Part shown: piece by piece, positions 42,020-54,750 of the stretch
How positions within the stretch are numbered: position 1 is the stretch's first letter
Layout of the letters: each line of letters begins with the position of its first letter
Assembly (NCBI GenBank): GCA_032717465.1
Contig: CM064715.1
Coordinates: 37,269,604 to 37,333,603 of the forward strand
DNA from: Coenobita brevimanus
Taxonomy: Eukaryota > Arthropoda > Malacostraca > Decapoda > Coenobitidae
Reading direction: 5' to 3'
DNA length: 64,000 nucleotides
Notes under the pieces: model-generated
What the model was told of the DNA's origin: nothing
Database searches by the model: none
Seen by the model: only the letters and a program-made list of their open reading frames with translations
Program-made: the position numbers and the translations under genes

Positions 42020-44342
42020 AGGTACATAATATGTATGTACAGGCCCTGGACATACTGTGTCCTGTGGGGCCAATGGGCAAGACGTCAGGTCTGCACCCAG
42101 TTCACCACTACCCTGTCTCTCAACTGACTCAGAGATTACAGGTGTGGTTATGAACGGCACAGGAAGGACATGTCCCTGACTAGTGGTGTTACTTTGACAC
42201 ACTGCAGAAACGGACAAAACTATCTATGTCCCGTCCCATCCCTGGCCAGAAAAAGTCAGCTCGGATACGGCCCTGGGTCTTCCTTTTGCCCATGTGACCT
42301 CCTGAGGCTGAACAATGACCCCATTCTAACATTGCTTGGCGGTACTTGGCGGGGACGACAAACTGCAGTCGAACCTCACCCTCGGGTGTTCGTGACTCAC
42401 GGTAGAGCCGTCCTTGTTTACGAAGGAACTTGGCTCGACCTCCCCGTGAATACTTAATCACTCGACCCTTTTGTTTGTTCCACACGGCAGCAAGTGTCGG
42501 GTCAGAATGTTGTTCTTGTACAACAAGTTGACTACACATCAGATCTTGCGGCGATTCAATGATCACTGGGGTGACACAGTCTGGAGCCTCAGCCATGGCT
42601 CGTGTTACCGCAGCAGCCGAAGTCTGAGTAGCGTCATGTTCGGTGCAACTATCCTTGACACCATAAATATTGCCAATGATGAGGTCAAATAAGAGTTCTG
42701 GCATGACAACTGCGAGTGTCGTACCAGTATAAAATGGAGATGCCACCTGGATACATGCCTCAGGGAACAATCTCACTGATCCATCAATAAGGTTTGCATG
42801 GATCTGTCGACCTGTATACTGCTCAGGCCGAACTAGACTCTGCTTGACAGAGCAACCTGAGGAACCATTATCTCTCAGGACCTTCACAGGAATGTCTCCC
42901 ACAAACCCTTGCTGAACACGGAAGGTACTGTCACCTGTGGGAAGGCCTGTGAAGGAAGCAGCTAGCCACTCATGAGGCTGCTGAATTGATGCGGCAAACA
43001 TTGTGCCTTGAGAATCATATACTTGAGGGTTTGCACTCACTGCATGGGAAGATGGAACATTGGCCATCTGTGGAGGGGGGTTCACTGTCACTGTGGAACT
43101 AGTGAACTGTGGGGAAGTACCCATACTGGTAGGGACGTGACCACCGTGCTGCTGCTGAGGAATGAAGGCTGCATTCGCTTTCTGCCTCTTTTGAGCTGGT
43201 GGTGAAAAAGTTTGTCCCGACGGTCGGTTGCGTGGCTGATACTGCTGCTGGTTAGGGTACTTGTTGTACCTCTTCCACTCAGGTTTCTGAGTGTTTTGCC
43301 CCTGGTCCTTCCACTGCGGTTTTGGACCTTGGCCATTATTCTGAGAATGGCCTTGTTGCTGGGGTTCAGTCTGAGACGATTTCCCAGATTTATCAGGTTT
43401 TCTGTTCCAGGTGTTTTGCTTACGAGTTTGGTACCTGTATGCAGTAAAGAATGGGTCAGCCTTCTCTGCCATTTGGCTGGCATCTTTCACCTGGCAGATC
43501 TTAAGCTGTGCTATGAGCTCAGCAGGCCACGACCTCTCTAGCTGTGTACGCAGCATAAGGACAATTATCCCCTCACGCGTGGAAGGAGTTTCATCTTTCT
43601 CCATCCACTCATTTAAGTAAGCTGTGAGACGATCAAGGAACCGAACAGCTGTCTCCTTGTCTTGGAGACGAGCTCGCATGAACTGAACTTTGGCGTCGTC
43701 TACTGTGAGACCATACGCCTTAATGAGTGCAGCTTTCATCATCTCATAAGTGAGATTGTCTCCACGAATTCTGTGGAGAATATCGAGGGCAGGGCCCTCA
43801 AATAAACTAAGAAATTGGAGCCGCTTAGCTGCCTCATCCAGTTGATACATGTCTGCCATGTCCTCAAAACGAGCTATGTATGGCTCGATTCACTCGCTTT
43901 TCTTGTATGAAGGAAGCTTGATGCGTGGGGTCGCCAGGACATGTGTAGGAAGAGCGCTAGTGGAGCTTGGACCAACTGCACCGGATGTGTCTGAAGCCAA
44001 GGAATCTCGCTTGAGCTTCAGCACTTCAAGTTCATGTTTTTCGCGTGCTTCTCGCTCGGCACGTTCGTGTTCTCGTTCTCTCTCGCATTGTTCACGCTCG
44101 TATTCGCGCTGTTCTCGCTCTTGTACTAGCTCGTGTTCGCGCTGTTCTCGCTCGTATTCGCGCTGTTCTCGCTCACGTTCATGTTGTTCGCGCTCGTATT
44201 CGCGTTGGATTCTATGCTCTTCACGAGCATCTTTCTCACGTTCTTGCTCGTAATTAAACCGTGAGAGAACGTAACTCTGTATTTTCTCTGAGTCTGTGAG
44301 ACCCATATCTTTGGCTTCCTGTACATAAGCACTGGCTGCCAT
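42020..44342 (-). pseudogene. Gag-protease-integrase-zinc-finger ORF of the second RT-less LTR element
   Basis: It starts at 44342 with MAASAYVQEAKDMGLTDSEK and a longer EYEREQREHE coiled coil than the first copy. One nonsense codon (CGA to TGA) at ~43887 splits the frame in SE*IEPYIARFEDMADMY. The next 556 codons (43859-42189) carry the gag core, Gln-rich linker, protease VKVLRDNGSSGCS and the HCSASGGHMGKRKTQ zinc module. A one-base shift near 42215 separates the last 60 codons. The same domains are missing at the same junctions as in the first copy, and the protease again reads DNG. Confidence 0.88.
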
Positions 44343-44744
44343 GATGCTAGCTTATTAAGCAAACGAAACTGAGTACTGACTACTTCGCAAACGAATACTA
44401 ATAAACACAAGTAAAGAGTACAGACACAAGCTAGTGGTGACCAGTCTTATCTAGTTAACTGGCAAAGATTAGAGCAAAAATGCAAATGACTGGGAAGACT
44501 CAAAAATTAACGCAATGGGTACGGCGGCTTTCCAGAAGCGAATAAAATCGTCTGGCGTTACCAAGAATAAACTAAATAGAGTTAAGTACTCTATGGATTG
44601 ATAAAGCAAAAATTCACTTGCTAAATTAACGGTAACCACCAGTAAACTTGTGCCTATAAACTTTAATTATAAATACCTAAATATGAACAAGTGAGCACTA
44701 TCTCGTGAATAGCTTTAGAGCTAGGAGCTAATATCCTGGAATGT

Positions 44745-44752
44745 GGTCGCCA
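44745..44752 (-). other. Primer-binding site, minus-strand LTR element
   Basis: TGGCGACC on the minus strand just inside the 5' LTR, as in the first copy. Confidence 0.7.
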
Positions 44753-44754
44753 AT

Positions 44755-45793
44755 TGTCACGGGGTTTTTAAAAAAACATGGGGTTTTTTAAAATAAATGC
44801 TAAATATCATTTAATTGATAATAATATTCAATAACATTGAAGAGCAGGGACAATGATTGTCTTGCTAAATCAAGCAACGATTACTTTACGCTGGCCTGCT
44901 TCGCACGATTCTCTAAGAACGACAATTTATAAACTTTCTCAACAGTACACAGCAGAAACTAATCACTCAATTGCTGTTTTTTTTAGTACTGTTAGCCTCT
45001 GGAGAAAGTTACTTCACCCCTGACAATAAATAACTAATACTAATAATAGTATCAGGTTCTTGCTGGTGCTTAACTCCTAGGAGGCACAACGGATTTTAAG
45101 TTTAATACAAGACTGGCCTAAGTACCAGTTATGAATAGCAAAACGTTTATGCAAGCTAGGAGCTATATGGAAAATAAGCTTAATTGTGGAGAAATGAAAA
45201 AAGAGTTTACATTACATTAAGCTCAAGAAAAAAAACTGTTAAATTTATTGATTACAGAAATAAATTTAACGTTACATTTCAAATCAAATTAATGAGATCG
45301 CACTCACTCACTCACACAAGAGCTAAATCCTTATGCCTAGAAAAAAAACAAAACACCTTAATTAAACTCTTAAACCTAGGAAAATACAAAAAGGAAATAC
45401 TGGTCGATGAATGCTGTGTATCACCAAGGGGTGGGAGCTTGGAGAAACTGTACTCAGTGGAGTCTGGGTGCTAGCGACCTCTTCTCTTGCACTTCTGGAG
45501 CACAGAACCTCTCTCCGTCAGAGCAAACACTGGACTGCTTAAGTCGTGGGAAACAAAAGCAGAGCACTAGGCCGCACTTTTCTAATGGTCGAGTGAGCGA
45601 AACGCGCCCAAAACAAATCGCTCAGCGGAAGCACTAATGTCTCACACAAAGACGATCATGTATGACACTGAAAAATTGATTTGACAAAGCTTCCGTCCGA
45701 ATGAGTGGTTAACTGAGCGATAAACAGTGAGTTTTCCACTAATAGTTCGTGGCTTCTCACAAAAGGGACATGTCGCTAATTTGATTCGTGACA
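44755..45793 (-). repeat. 5' LTR of the minus-strand LTR element
   Basis: 1039 bp. Begins TGTCACGAATCAAATT on the minus strand and ends CGTGACA. Confidence 0.92.
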
Positions 45794-45798
45794 ATTAG

Positions 45799-47056
45799 AT
45801 CCTGTGCATCACGCCAGTGTACGTCTGACAACCAGGACATTCAGATCATCCCCGATTTCAAATTTGTTGTTGGATGCTGGTGTACTCTCTTTGGATTTGC
45901 AACGCCAGTTGCTGATGATGGGGTGTTGGTATCATCTTCATCGCATTCCAGACTCAATTATTTTTGTGCCATAGTCTCCCAGGATTCCTGATCTTCTGTT
46001 TATGGCACCCCTCCTAGTTTCCCGAAGCCCATTGGTTACACGGTCCAGTCTGTTATGTTAGTCCTCTCTGTTCCGAGACTGGCAGTATGTCCACATCGGA
46101 TCCCAAGGATGGGTTCTTGGCTACTCCCTCGTGTGAGATTTTGTAGGTCCGTTGTTGAAAAAAAGGGCTCACTTCCCTCTCAGATGTCCCTCTCTTTTTA
46201 GAACATGCCTCTACTCATGAGGGTTCTGTCCCCATCTATACTGATGGGTCTAAGACTGATACTTGAGTAGGATTTGGTGTTGTCTTCCCTTCCTTTAGTA
46301 GGGGCAGTAGCCTTCCTGGCATTACTTCAGTGTATACAGAGGAACTGACTGCAATCTTATATGCTCTTAAAATCATTCTTATTCTCCCGCAATCCGTTTT
46401 TGTGATTTTTAGTGACCTATGTAGTGCTCTGTCTGCACTGGCGTCTTTTAATGCATCCCATCCATTGGTTTTATCAAGTTTAGGGTGGTTTTTTCTTCTT
46501 GGCCGTCGTGGCTGCCATGTGGACTTCTGTTGGGTTCCCGCACATTTTGGTGTGGTGGGCAATGAGAGGGCAGATACATTGGCTAAAACTGCATCTTCTC
46601 AACAGCCCTCAACCGACTACCCACTTCTTGATTCTGATGTAACATCTTACTTGCGGTACGCAATTCGTATGTGTTGACAGAGACACTGATGGTAATGCTC
46701 ATAATAAACTAAAAGAAATCTTTCAGAGAGTGGTTATGCCAAGGATTCTCCCTTCCATGTCTCGGCGATTGGAGGTGGCTCTTGCTAGGCTTCGCATTGG
46801 GCACTCTCAGCTTACACATATGTTCCTCATGAGTGGTAAGACTCAACCGTACTGTGATGATTGCCTTGTTCCCCTTTCTGTCCGTCACTTGCTGGTCGAG
46901 TGTTCGAGTTTGAGGGACCTACATCAGAGATTCCTCCATAGGCATAAGAGGGCAGATGGTGCCTACTGTTTGTCCTCGATGCTTGGTGAAGCCTCTAGCG
47001 AGTTTACAGATGTTTTTAGTTTTCTTCAGGAGGCGGGCCTCTTTCCACTTTTATAA
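45799..47056 (+). pseudogene. ORF2 of the I-like LINE, last part: post-RT, RNase H, zinc knuckle
   Basis: DPVHHASVRLTT-like sequence (45795-45850) links RT to RNase H. RNase H spans about 46220-46610 and holds the four acidic positions: VPIYTDGSK, VYTEELTAILYAL, FVIFSDLCSALSAL and HFGVVGNERADTLAK. The downstream FWVPAH-type motif reads FCWVPAHF. A CCHC-like knuckle (YCDDCLVPLSVRHLLVEC) lies in 46730-47056, which ends the ORF. A stop replaces a residue after SKTDT at ~46264, and frame changes occur near 46670. RNase H places the element with I-type clades. Confidence 0.85.
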
Positions 47057-47241
47057 GTAACTGATATTTTATAAGCTATTCTTTTATTATATTCAGTGTT
47101 TTATTCCTACTAACAGATTTATTTTGAATATGCACTTTTAATTTATCTGCTTCGTTTTACCTTGTTGTTCGGCAGCATATGACCCTGGCAGTTGCGATGC
47201 CAGATTTTAATACAATCAATCAATCAATACTGTCATCTTGG

Positions 47242-47805
47242 TCCCTGGGTAGAGGAAACGATAGAGATGGGAGGGAAGGGTGAGTTGTTTCGTTTTCTTT
47301 GAGGTCAGAGTGAATCGTTCTGCTATGATGTTTAATCGTTCCTACTCCCTTCGATTTTCTACAATTGTTGGGTTGACACCTCAGGTGAAGGAACCTCCTC
47401 TATGATATCTCTATCGTAATTTATCCCATTGATGTGTGGCATTAAGATGATATTTTCCTCTCTCATGGTATCTAGACCTAGAAGTAAGTTAGCTGTAATT
47501 GCTATATTTTCTGCTATATCAAAAATAGCGATGACTTTTTGTAGTCTGTGGATTTGATATCTAACTTTTTAATGCCCTTTGCGGATATTTGTTTGCCATC
47601 TACTGTACAGTATATAAATCTGAATTAGATTCCGCCATGAATGTCGCCTTCATATTTCTAAAAATCTTCTGTAATTTGTCTTTTGTTCTTAACTGACTGG
47701 AGAGCCTGAATCCAATAATAATAAAACTCTTCATCTTCACAGGAAGCGGAAATCAAAATACGCTTATTTCCATATATGCTCCCTATTTGAACTTCAGGTT
47801 TGGTT
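47242..47805 (-). pseudogene. Gypsy-like protease region
   Basis: On the minus strand, 47640-47400 reads VDGKQISAKGIKKLDIKS, then after stops NLLLGLDTMREENIILMPHINGINYD. The LLLGLDTM flap-like end followed by a long strand fits a retroviral-type aspartic protease C-terminal half. The DTG loop was not located. It sits directly downstream of gag, which supports the call. Confidence 0.6.
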
Positions 47806-47809
47806 TTCT

Positions 47810-49360
47810 TTATGTATGGTTGCCTTTTGTACTGGTATGACCTTCCCCCGACTTAAAAACAGATAATAATCTCTCTACCATCTTGCAATTTGACGTCCAG
47901 TGCCCAGTGTCCTTATACCTTCTGCAATAAGGCTCAAGTCCTTTTACTTTTTCCTTATCCTCTGGTTTTAATGTAACATTCAGATTTTGTATGGCTTGGG
48001 TTAGCACAGTCATAACACAGTGTAGGCCTATCTCTAGAATTTGACCTACGATTTGATTTACCATGTTTTGGCTCTTCTGTGGATCTGTTTCTACTTGGAC
48101 TATGTGCAATTTTTTTTAGGTTGCCTGTAGCCTGGTGTCTGCATATGGTGCCTTAATGTCTGATAATGTTTTGTTTGTCTGTTCTCTTGTCAAGATCTCC
48201 TTTGTCCTGAACTTGTGCTAGATGTGTTTACAGCTGCACTGTGTCTGTAATTCTCATGCCTGTTTTACTGGACTGTGGTATTTCAGCCATTCCGACTTTG
48301 TTACAAATCAATTCCACATCATCAAAAAAGTCAAGTAAGCATGTTCCTGGATTATACGGGATTGTCTTTGCAATCTTGAGTCTCTCAGACAGTTTGCATA
48401 ACCCAGCAATATAACCAGTAAAATCAGCCACATGCATTGGTGATATTCCTCCATTAACTGTGATCCAGTCTGAGTTTTCTATGCTGGCTAGTAGAGTTTT
48501 TTTTTAAATCATGAACACATCACCTGTGGTATCGTTTAAATCATGGGAAGTGTGCGTTTGATGAGATCTATGACTTCATGTAATTCTGGAGCTCTACCTG
48601 TTAAATAATTGCTAACTCCAGAGAAGTTCTTTAGGAATTCTGTTTTAAAATCAATATACGTCCCAGCTCGTAAGAGCTTATCAGACTTGAGCAAGTTCCA
48701 GCTGGAAATCTTTTTTGATTAATTCTAAGTGCAAAGCATCCTATTTTCTCATTCTTATCCGTTATCCTTCTTCTAACAAATAGCTCATCACATTCATCTA
48801 TGACCATCTGGACATCAGTTTTATCTTTCTCATTGCCTGAAAATGTAAGAACGTTTTTGTCTTCGTGATACATATATACTGGAAGCTGATTTGTGTGTGG
48901 ATAGTGTGGATTATGTGAGGAATGTGAATCACTGTCGCCTGTTGCGCTTGCCGTTGTGTTTGTGTGTTTGTCAAAATTCACTTGAATTCCTGTGTTATTC
49001 TAATAAGGGAATGTACCATATGTTTCCAGATCTGTCTAATCTATTGTATAACTTGTTTGGGTCTAAATTTTCATAAGTATATAAGGATTGTCTGTACTCC
49101 TCGCTATCTCGATATGCAAAACTTAGTCATGATATGTCATCATCCTCGATTACTCCTACAGGTTATGTGCTTTTTTTTTTTTTTTTTATCACGTGTTTGT
49201 GAAGAGTTATGTGTGTTATTTCCGTTTTCCTCTTGTTCTGCTAACTGTGAGTAGTTTTCTAATTGCTGGGGATTTTTTGCAGAACTACTTTTTTCCTCTA
49301 ACTGTGAATCATCACTGGGTGTTGCTAATGCTGGTGCTTTTTTTTTTTTTTTTAACATAC
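47810..49360 (-). pseudogene. Gypsy-like gag, broken
   Basis: Minus-strand pieces run in order. 49358-49140 is a polar N-terminal region. 48981-48631 holds NVLTFSGNEKDKTDVQMVIDECDELFVRRRITDKNEKIGCFAL, a capsid-type gag segment. 48437-48228 reads PGTCLLDFFDDVELICNKVG. 48109-47810 ends with a CCHC zinc knuckle (YCRRYKDTGHWTSNC). Stops and frame changes separate them. T-runs at 49164-49186 and 49339-49356 add A-runs to the sense strand. Confidence 0.75.
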
Positions 49361-50335
49361 CATAATAATACTAATCACTATATCTCATTAAGCACATATT
49401 ACTAATGAGTGTTGCCTACTTATAAAACACGTTTTTCATGTTTGTGCCAAATGTATAACTGTGTATCACTTATGTATTGGCAAGACTAAGATGTAATGAT
49501 TATATAAATTGGGAATAAATAAATGATATAAAGCATTGTATGTATAGGTCAGAAAAACAGCCTACTGGGAAGAACAAAAGTAAAAGCACATTCAACTCAC
49601 TGATGAAGGCAGATATGCGTTGCACTGGATCCCGTCGTCAGCAGATGTTGTCATCAGCTAGGTAGGTAGGTCGGTAGGCATGCAGGCAAGAACTTGGGAT
49701 GATTAGCATGTTTTGCTGCGGTCGACTTGCCTCGTCATCACTCGTGGTGGTGAAAGAGCTGGTTAGAGTGGTAGCTGTGAGAAGTGAAGGTTTGCTGAGT
49801 TGTTGCTCTCCAGTCACAACACTTGGTCAGCACCTCCTAGCTCTCTGCTTGCATGTTGTTGCTTGTATTTTCTCATTTGGTTTGTTGTTTTCTCACTGTA
49901 TTCGCTTGTAGTTTATGGAATTGTATCTTGTTCGAATGTAGAGTTTTAATTCAGATTTTTAAATCATAGAGTTGTGTCGAAGCTAATTAGTTTGATTGAT
50001 GATTGTTGCTTGTAGAGCAATTGTGGATTGCTTTGTCTTAATTTATTAGTTGACTGTTGATAGAAACATTAATTGGCTTTGTTTACTGCTGTCACCAATG
50101 TCAAAGGCATCCAGATGTCAGGACTACGTGGCCTTTATCTATTTATTGTAGAGAGAGAAGCTGTATTTCGTGTCTGGTTGATTGAAGAGACCCAGGCACA
50201 GAGAGAATAAAAGTTGGAGTTGTACATCAGGGTAGGTCGTTTCTGTCCCGTTATCCTTCTCATATTGTAACTGAGGTGAGGTGACAAAATAGGCAGACTG
50301 GGGTCAGTGGAGTTTTCTTGTGAGACAGTCGAATA
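49361..50335. other. No recognisable gene or element
   Basis: This might hold the 5' LTR of the gypsy remnant, but no LTR partner was found. A short (TAGG)n lies at 49660-49675. Confidence 0.35.
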
Positions 50336-50667
50336 GACTGTAGCACCAGTCGAGAAGGGCAGTACTCCCAAGGTGGATGGAAGGCTGATGACAGGGAGAG
50401 CTGGAGCTCCCGTTTCATCTGCCCTCGGGACTAGATCCTGACTATTCCCCTTTGCTGAACTTTTTCAGTGTTTCAGTAACACAGAGAGTAGGCCAGCATG
50501 CTCTCCAGTACAAGTTTCTCTAACTGTCAGTACCAATCTACATGCACAGTACACACTACACCTCCATTTCAAAATTGAAAAGGAAAATGGCGCACAAAAT
50601 CCATGCCTCGGAGTCCCCAGGGTGGGGGAACCATAAATGCCCCCATCATCCGCCCCTCTCCCAGTGA

Positions 50668-53600
50668 TTTTTTTTTTAATGCGAGGAAGAAGGAACCAAA
50701 GGCCATGAGCCTGCAATAACAGTTCCCTCCAAGAGAAAAACAAAATACAAGAGAGAGCCAAATTCAAGATCCGATCATATCGAAATGCCTGGACACACTG
50801 CGTTTGAAAGACTGGAGATCATAGGAAACAGGAAATACAGACACAGGGAGACAGTTACAGAGTTGACCTGTTGCATAAATGAAAGACGGGAGTAACTGTT
50901 ACCTCTAGCATTAGGGAGTTGGAGAGAGAAGGGATGAGAGTTTGCTGCTAGACGGTTGTAGAGGTGGAGGAATGCATGCAGACAGTTCAGAGGAGCAGTG
51001 ACCATTGAAGTAGCGATAGAAAAGAGATAAAGATGCAACAGTGCGGCGAAGAGACAGAGATTGAAGGGAGTAAGAGGAGGAGAGTTAATGAGACGAAAAG
51101 CCTTTGACTCCACCCTATTGAGAGGAGCTAAATGCGGGGAGCCTCCCCACACATGAGAGTTATACTCCTCACAGGGGCAGATAAAACCCCTGTATAGAGT
51201 CAACAATTGTGCAGGGGTAAAGAAGGAACGGAGTCGGCTTAGCACACCCAATATCTTGGGAGCAGATTTTACAAGAGATGTAATATGATCTTTCCAAAAT
51301 AAGTCCCGTGTAAATGGAACCCCAAGCATGTTCAAGGATGATGCAGGATTAAGCTGAATATTATTAAACATTAGTGGGTATACCTGTGGAAGATTTTGTC
51401 AGGATGATAGGTGTAAGAACTGAGTCTTAGATGCATTAAAAACAACCAGATTATTTTCACCCCAGTCAGAGATACGAGCCAAGTCAGACATTAGGTGTGC
51501 CATAGCCTCATCCCTTGTTTCTTGAAGTAACTGCTGAGATGGGCGTTGCAGGAACCGAATGGAAAGGTGAAGGGTGGAGTCATCAGCGTATGAGTGGATA
51601 GGATTAGATGTACAACTAAGAAGGTCATTGATGAACAAAAAGAAGAGAGTAGGTGATAGGACAAAGCCCTGAGGAACACCACCATTGATAGATCTAGGAG
51701 AAGAACGATGGCCGTCTACAACAGCGGCTATAGAACGATTAGAAAGGAAGCTATTGATGAAGGCACAGATGGAAGGATAGAAACCATAAGAGGGCAGTTT
51801 GGAAATTAAAGATTTATGCTAGACTCGATCGAAAGCTTTTGAGATGTCAAGTGCAATGGCAAAGCTTTCGCCAAAGTCCCGAAAGGAGGATGACCAGGAG
51901 TCTGAAAGGTAGGTGAGAAGATCGCCAGTGGAGCGTCCCTGACGGAACCCGTACAGACGATCAGAAAGAAGGCTGTGATAGGAAAGATGCCTTAATATTT
52001 TTCTATTAAGATTTGACTAGAAAGCTTTTGAAATACAGGATGTTTAAGCAATTGGACGATAGTTAGAGGGCTGGGAATGGTCACCCTTCTTTGGCACAGG
52101 CTGAATGAGACCAAACTTTCATCAAGAAGGAAAGGTACAATTTGATAGACAAGGGCGAAAGAGTTTACCTAGGTAGGGTGTAAGCACAGAAGCACGGTTC
52201 TTGAGAACAACAGGAGGGACTCCATCAGGCCCATAAGCCTTGTTAGTATTCAGGCCAGTGATGGCAGAAAGTATATCAGCTGAAGAAATTTTTAATATCA
52301 GCCATGAGGAAGTCAGAGGGGGGAAGTGATGGAGGAACAGCACTGGAATCGTCTAAGGTGGAATTGGAGGAGAAAGGCTGAACGATGAGATCTGCTTTAT
52401 CAGGAGAAGAAATAGCTGCAGAACCATCAGAGCAAAAAAGAGGTGGGAAGGATGGTAAGGTAAAGTTGTTAGAAAGGTTTTTGGCAATGTCCCAGAAGGA
52501 GCGGGAAGAATTCGAGTTGGAGAGTTGAGAGCACTTAGTATGGATGAAATTATTTTTAGCAGAGCAAAGAACAGACTTAGCGCGATTCTGGGCAGAAACG
52601 TAAAGATGATGTGATTCAGGGGTGGATTGGCTCTGGTACCTTCTGTAGGCCCTCTCCTTGTTGCAGACAGCATTAGAACAAGCGTGATTAAACCAAGGCT
52701 TTCTTGCGTTAGACAAAGTGTACGAAAAAGGAATGTATGCTTCCATGCCCGAAAGAATAACCTCCGTAATATGTAAGGCATACCCAGACGGCTCCTGGCC
52801 ATAGAAGCAACAATCATTCCAGTGAAAATCAAAGAAGTACTGCTTGAGGGCCTCCCAATCCGCAGCTCCAAAGTGCCACAGACGATGTTTCTTTGGAGAG
52901 TCCACAGGTCGTACCAGAGTAATAGGACAGGTTTAGGTGATAAGGTTGTGATTGGAGGAGCCCAACGGAGAGAAAAGATTAACAGTGTAAGCAGAAGGAT
53001 TAGTTGTAAGGAAGAGGTCAAGTATGTTGGAGCTCTCTCCAAGGCAGTCTGGGATATGGGTACGGTGCTGTACAAGCTGCTCTAGGTCATTAAGGATAGA
53101 AAAGATGTAGGCTTGTTCACCAGGTGGATCAGTGAAAGGAGAGGAGAGCCAAAGGTGGTGGTGAACATTGAAATCTCCTAAAATGGAGATTTCAGAGAAA
53201 GGAGAAATGAATAGAATGTGTTCCATCGTAAAAGTTAGGTAGTTGAAGAATTTTTGATAGACAGTAGAGTTAGGGGATAAATAAACAGCACAAATATATT
53301 TAGTCAGAGAATGACAGGAAAGCCGAAGCCAGAGTGCAGAGAATTCAGAAGAATCGAGTTCTGGAACACAAGAGCAAGATAAGTCGTTGCATATATATAC
53401 ACAACATCCACCTTTGGCTCTGAAATGAGTATAGAGAAATTAGGAGGATGCAGAAAAGGGTTTGCTGTCAGTTGCCTCAGACAGCTGAGTCTCAGTTAGA
53501 AAGGGAAGGTGTGGTTTAGAGGAGGAGAGGTGGTGCTCAACAGAGCGAAAGTTAGAAGAAAGGCCGCAAATGTTGCAGAAATGAAGAAGTGAGTCAGACG

Positions 53601-53953
53601 GTGATTCCAGGTAGCTCAAGTCGTCACCGGGAGAGGGGGCAGAGGGTGGGTGCATTTATGGTCCTCCCCCTGGGGATTCCGAGGCTGAGTGTTGAGTAGC
53701 CATGATTTTTTTTTTTTTTTTTTTTTTGAATTTTGGAAAAGGAAGTGTAGTGTGTACTGTGCATGTAGTTTGGTGTAGATAGTTAGAGAAATTTGTATTG
53801 GAGAGCATGCTGGCCTACTCTCTGTGTTACTAAGACACTGAAAAAAGTTCAGCAAAGGGGAATGGTCAGGAACAGTCCTGAGGGCTGATGAAACAGGAGC
53901 TCCAGCTCTCTCTGTCATCAGCTTTCCATCCACCTAGGGAGTACTGCCCTGCT
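50668..53953 (-). mobile_element. EN-RT non-LTR retrotransposon, copy B, inserted antisense into copy C
   Basis: A T-run at 50668-50676 is its A-tail. On the minus strand the leader (53953-53650) lacks only the first few bases of the family 5' end. It is followed by endonuclease and RT down to ~50775, so this is an almost full-length copy of 3286 bp. A 22-base A-run lies in its leader. Confidence 0.85.
50775..53655 (-). pseudogene. Endonuclease-reverse transcriptase of copy B, frameshifted
   Basis: 53655-53440 starts the endonuclease (FCNICGLSSNFRSVEHHLSS, then FLTETQLSEATDS). 53226-52933 holds [19 protein letters not shown] and SSNHNLIT. 52905-52276 is the linker. RT continues at 52122-52343 (ITGLNTNKAYGPDGVPPVVL) and at ~51840 (block A). 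51638-51399 contains the intact catalytic HSYADDSTLHLS (YADD at 51579-51590 on the plus strand). 51371-50775 is the thumb and tail (ILGVLSRLRSFFTPAQLL, YNSHVWGGSPHLAPL). The expected SDH of the endonuclease is SNH, and frames shift several times. It is the best preserved copy of the family here. Confidence 0.87.
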
Positions 53954-54716
53954 GGACTCAACGAGATGCCTGGAACCACTGTCTGACTAATTTCTTCATT
54001 ATTTCTGCAACTTTCGTGGCCTTTCCTCTAATTTTCTTACTGTTGAACACCACCTTTCTCCTCTAAACCTCACCTTCTCTTCTTAATTGGGCCTCAGCTG
54101 TCTGAGGCAACTGACAGCAAACTCTTTTCTGTATCTTCCTACTTTCTCTTTACTCATTTCAAAGCCAAAGGTGGCAGTTGTGTATATGTACGCAACAACT
54201 TATCTTGCTCCCGTGTTCCTGAACTTGATCCTTCTGAATTCTCTACTCTCTGGCTTCGGTTTTCCTATCATTCTCTGACTAAATATATCTGCGCTGTTTA
54301 CTTATCTCCAAATCCTAATGACTATTAACCCTTAAGTGCATTCGTTTCTGAACCTGTGTTGTATGACACACGTTGAGTGTAACCAACTCTTTTTTTGAAA
54401 AATCAAAACACATGGTTGTAATCAATTTTTATTGGGTTTCTGGCCATGAAAAGAAAGAACAACTCTTCTACTTTACTGTGATATACTTACTTTAGTAATT
54501 ATTGAAAAATAAAAATGTTTTATGGGTGACTAAAGGAACCTAACCAAAATTGCCTTTTTTTTTTACGTAACTGAATAAAAAATTAATTACTCGGCCCGTA
54601 TGAGGATTTAAGATCTGAGATTATATATGCTGCTTCTCGGGTCCCGTGGCCGTATCCTGTAAGTGGCTCACACTTCTGGCTCATGAGGGTCACTGTGGGA
54701 AGACACCCTGAAAAGG

Positions 54717-54750
<34 letters not shown>

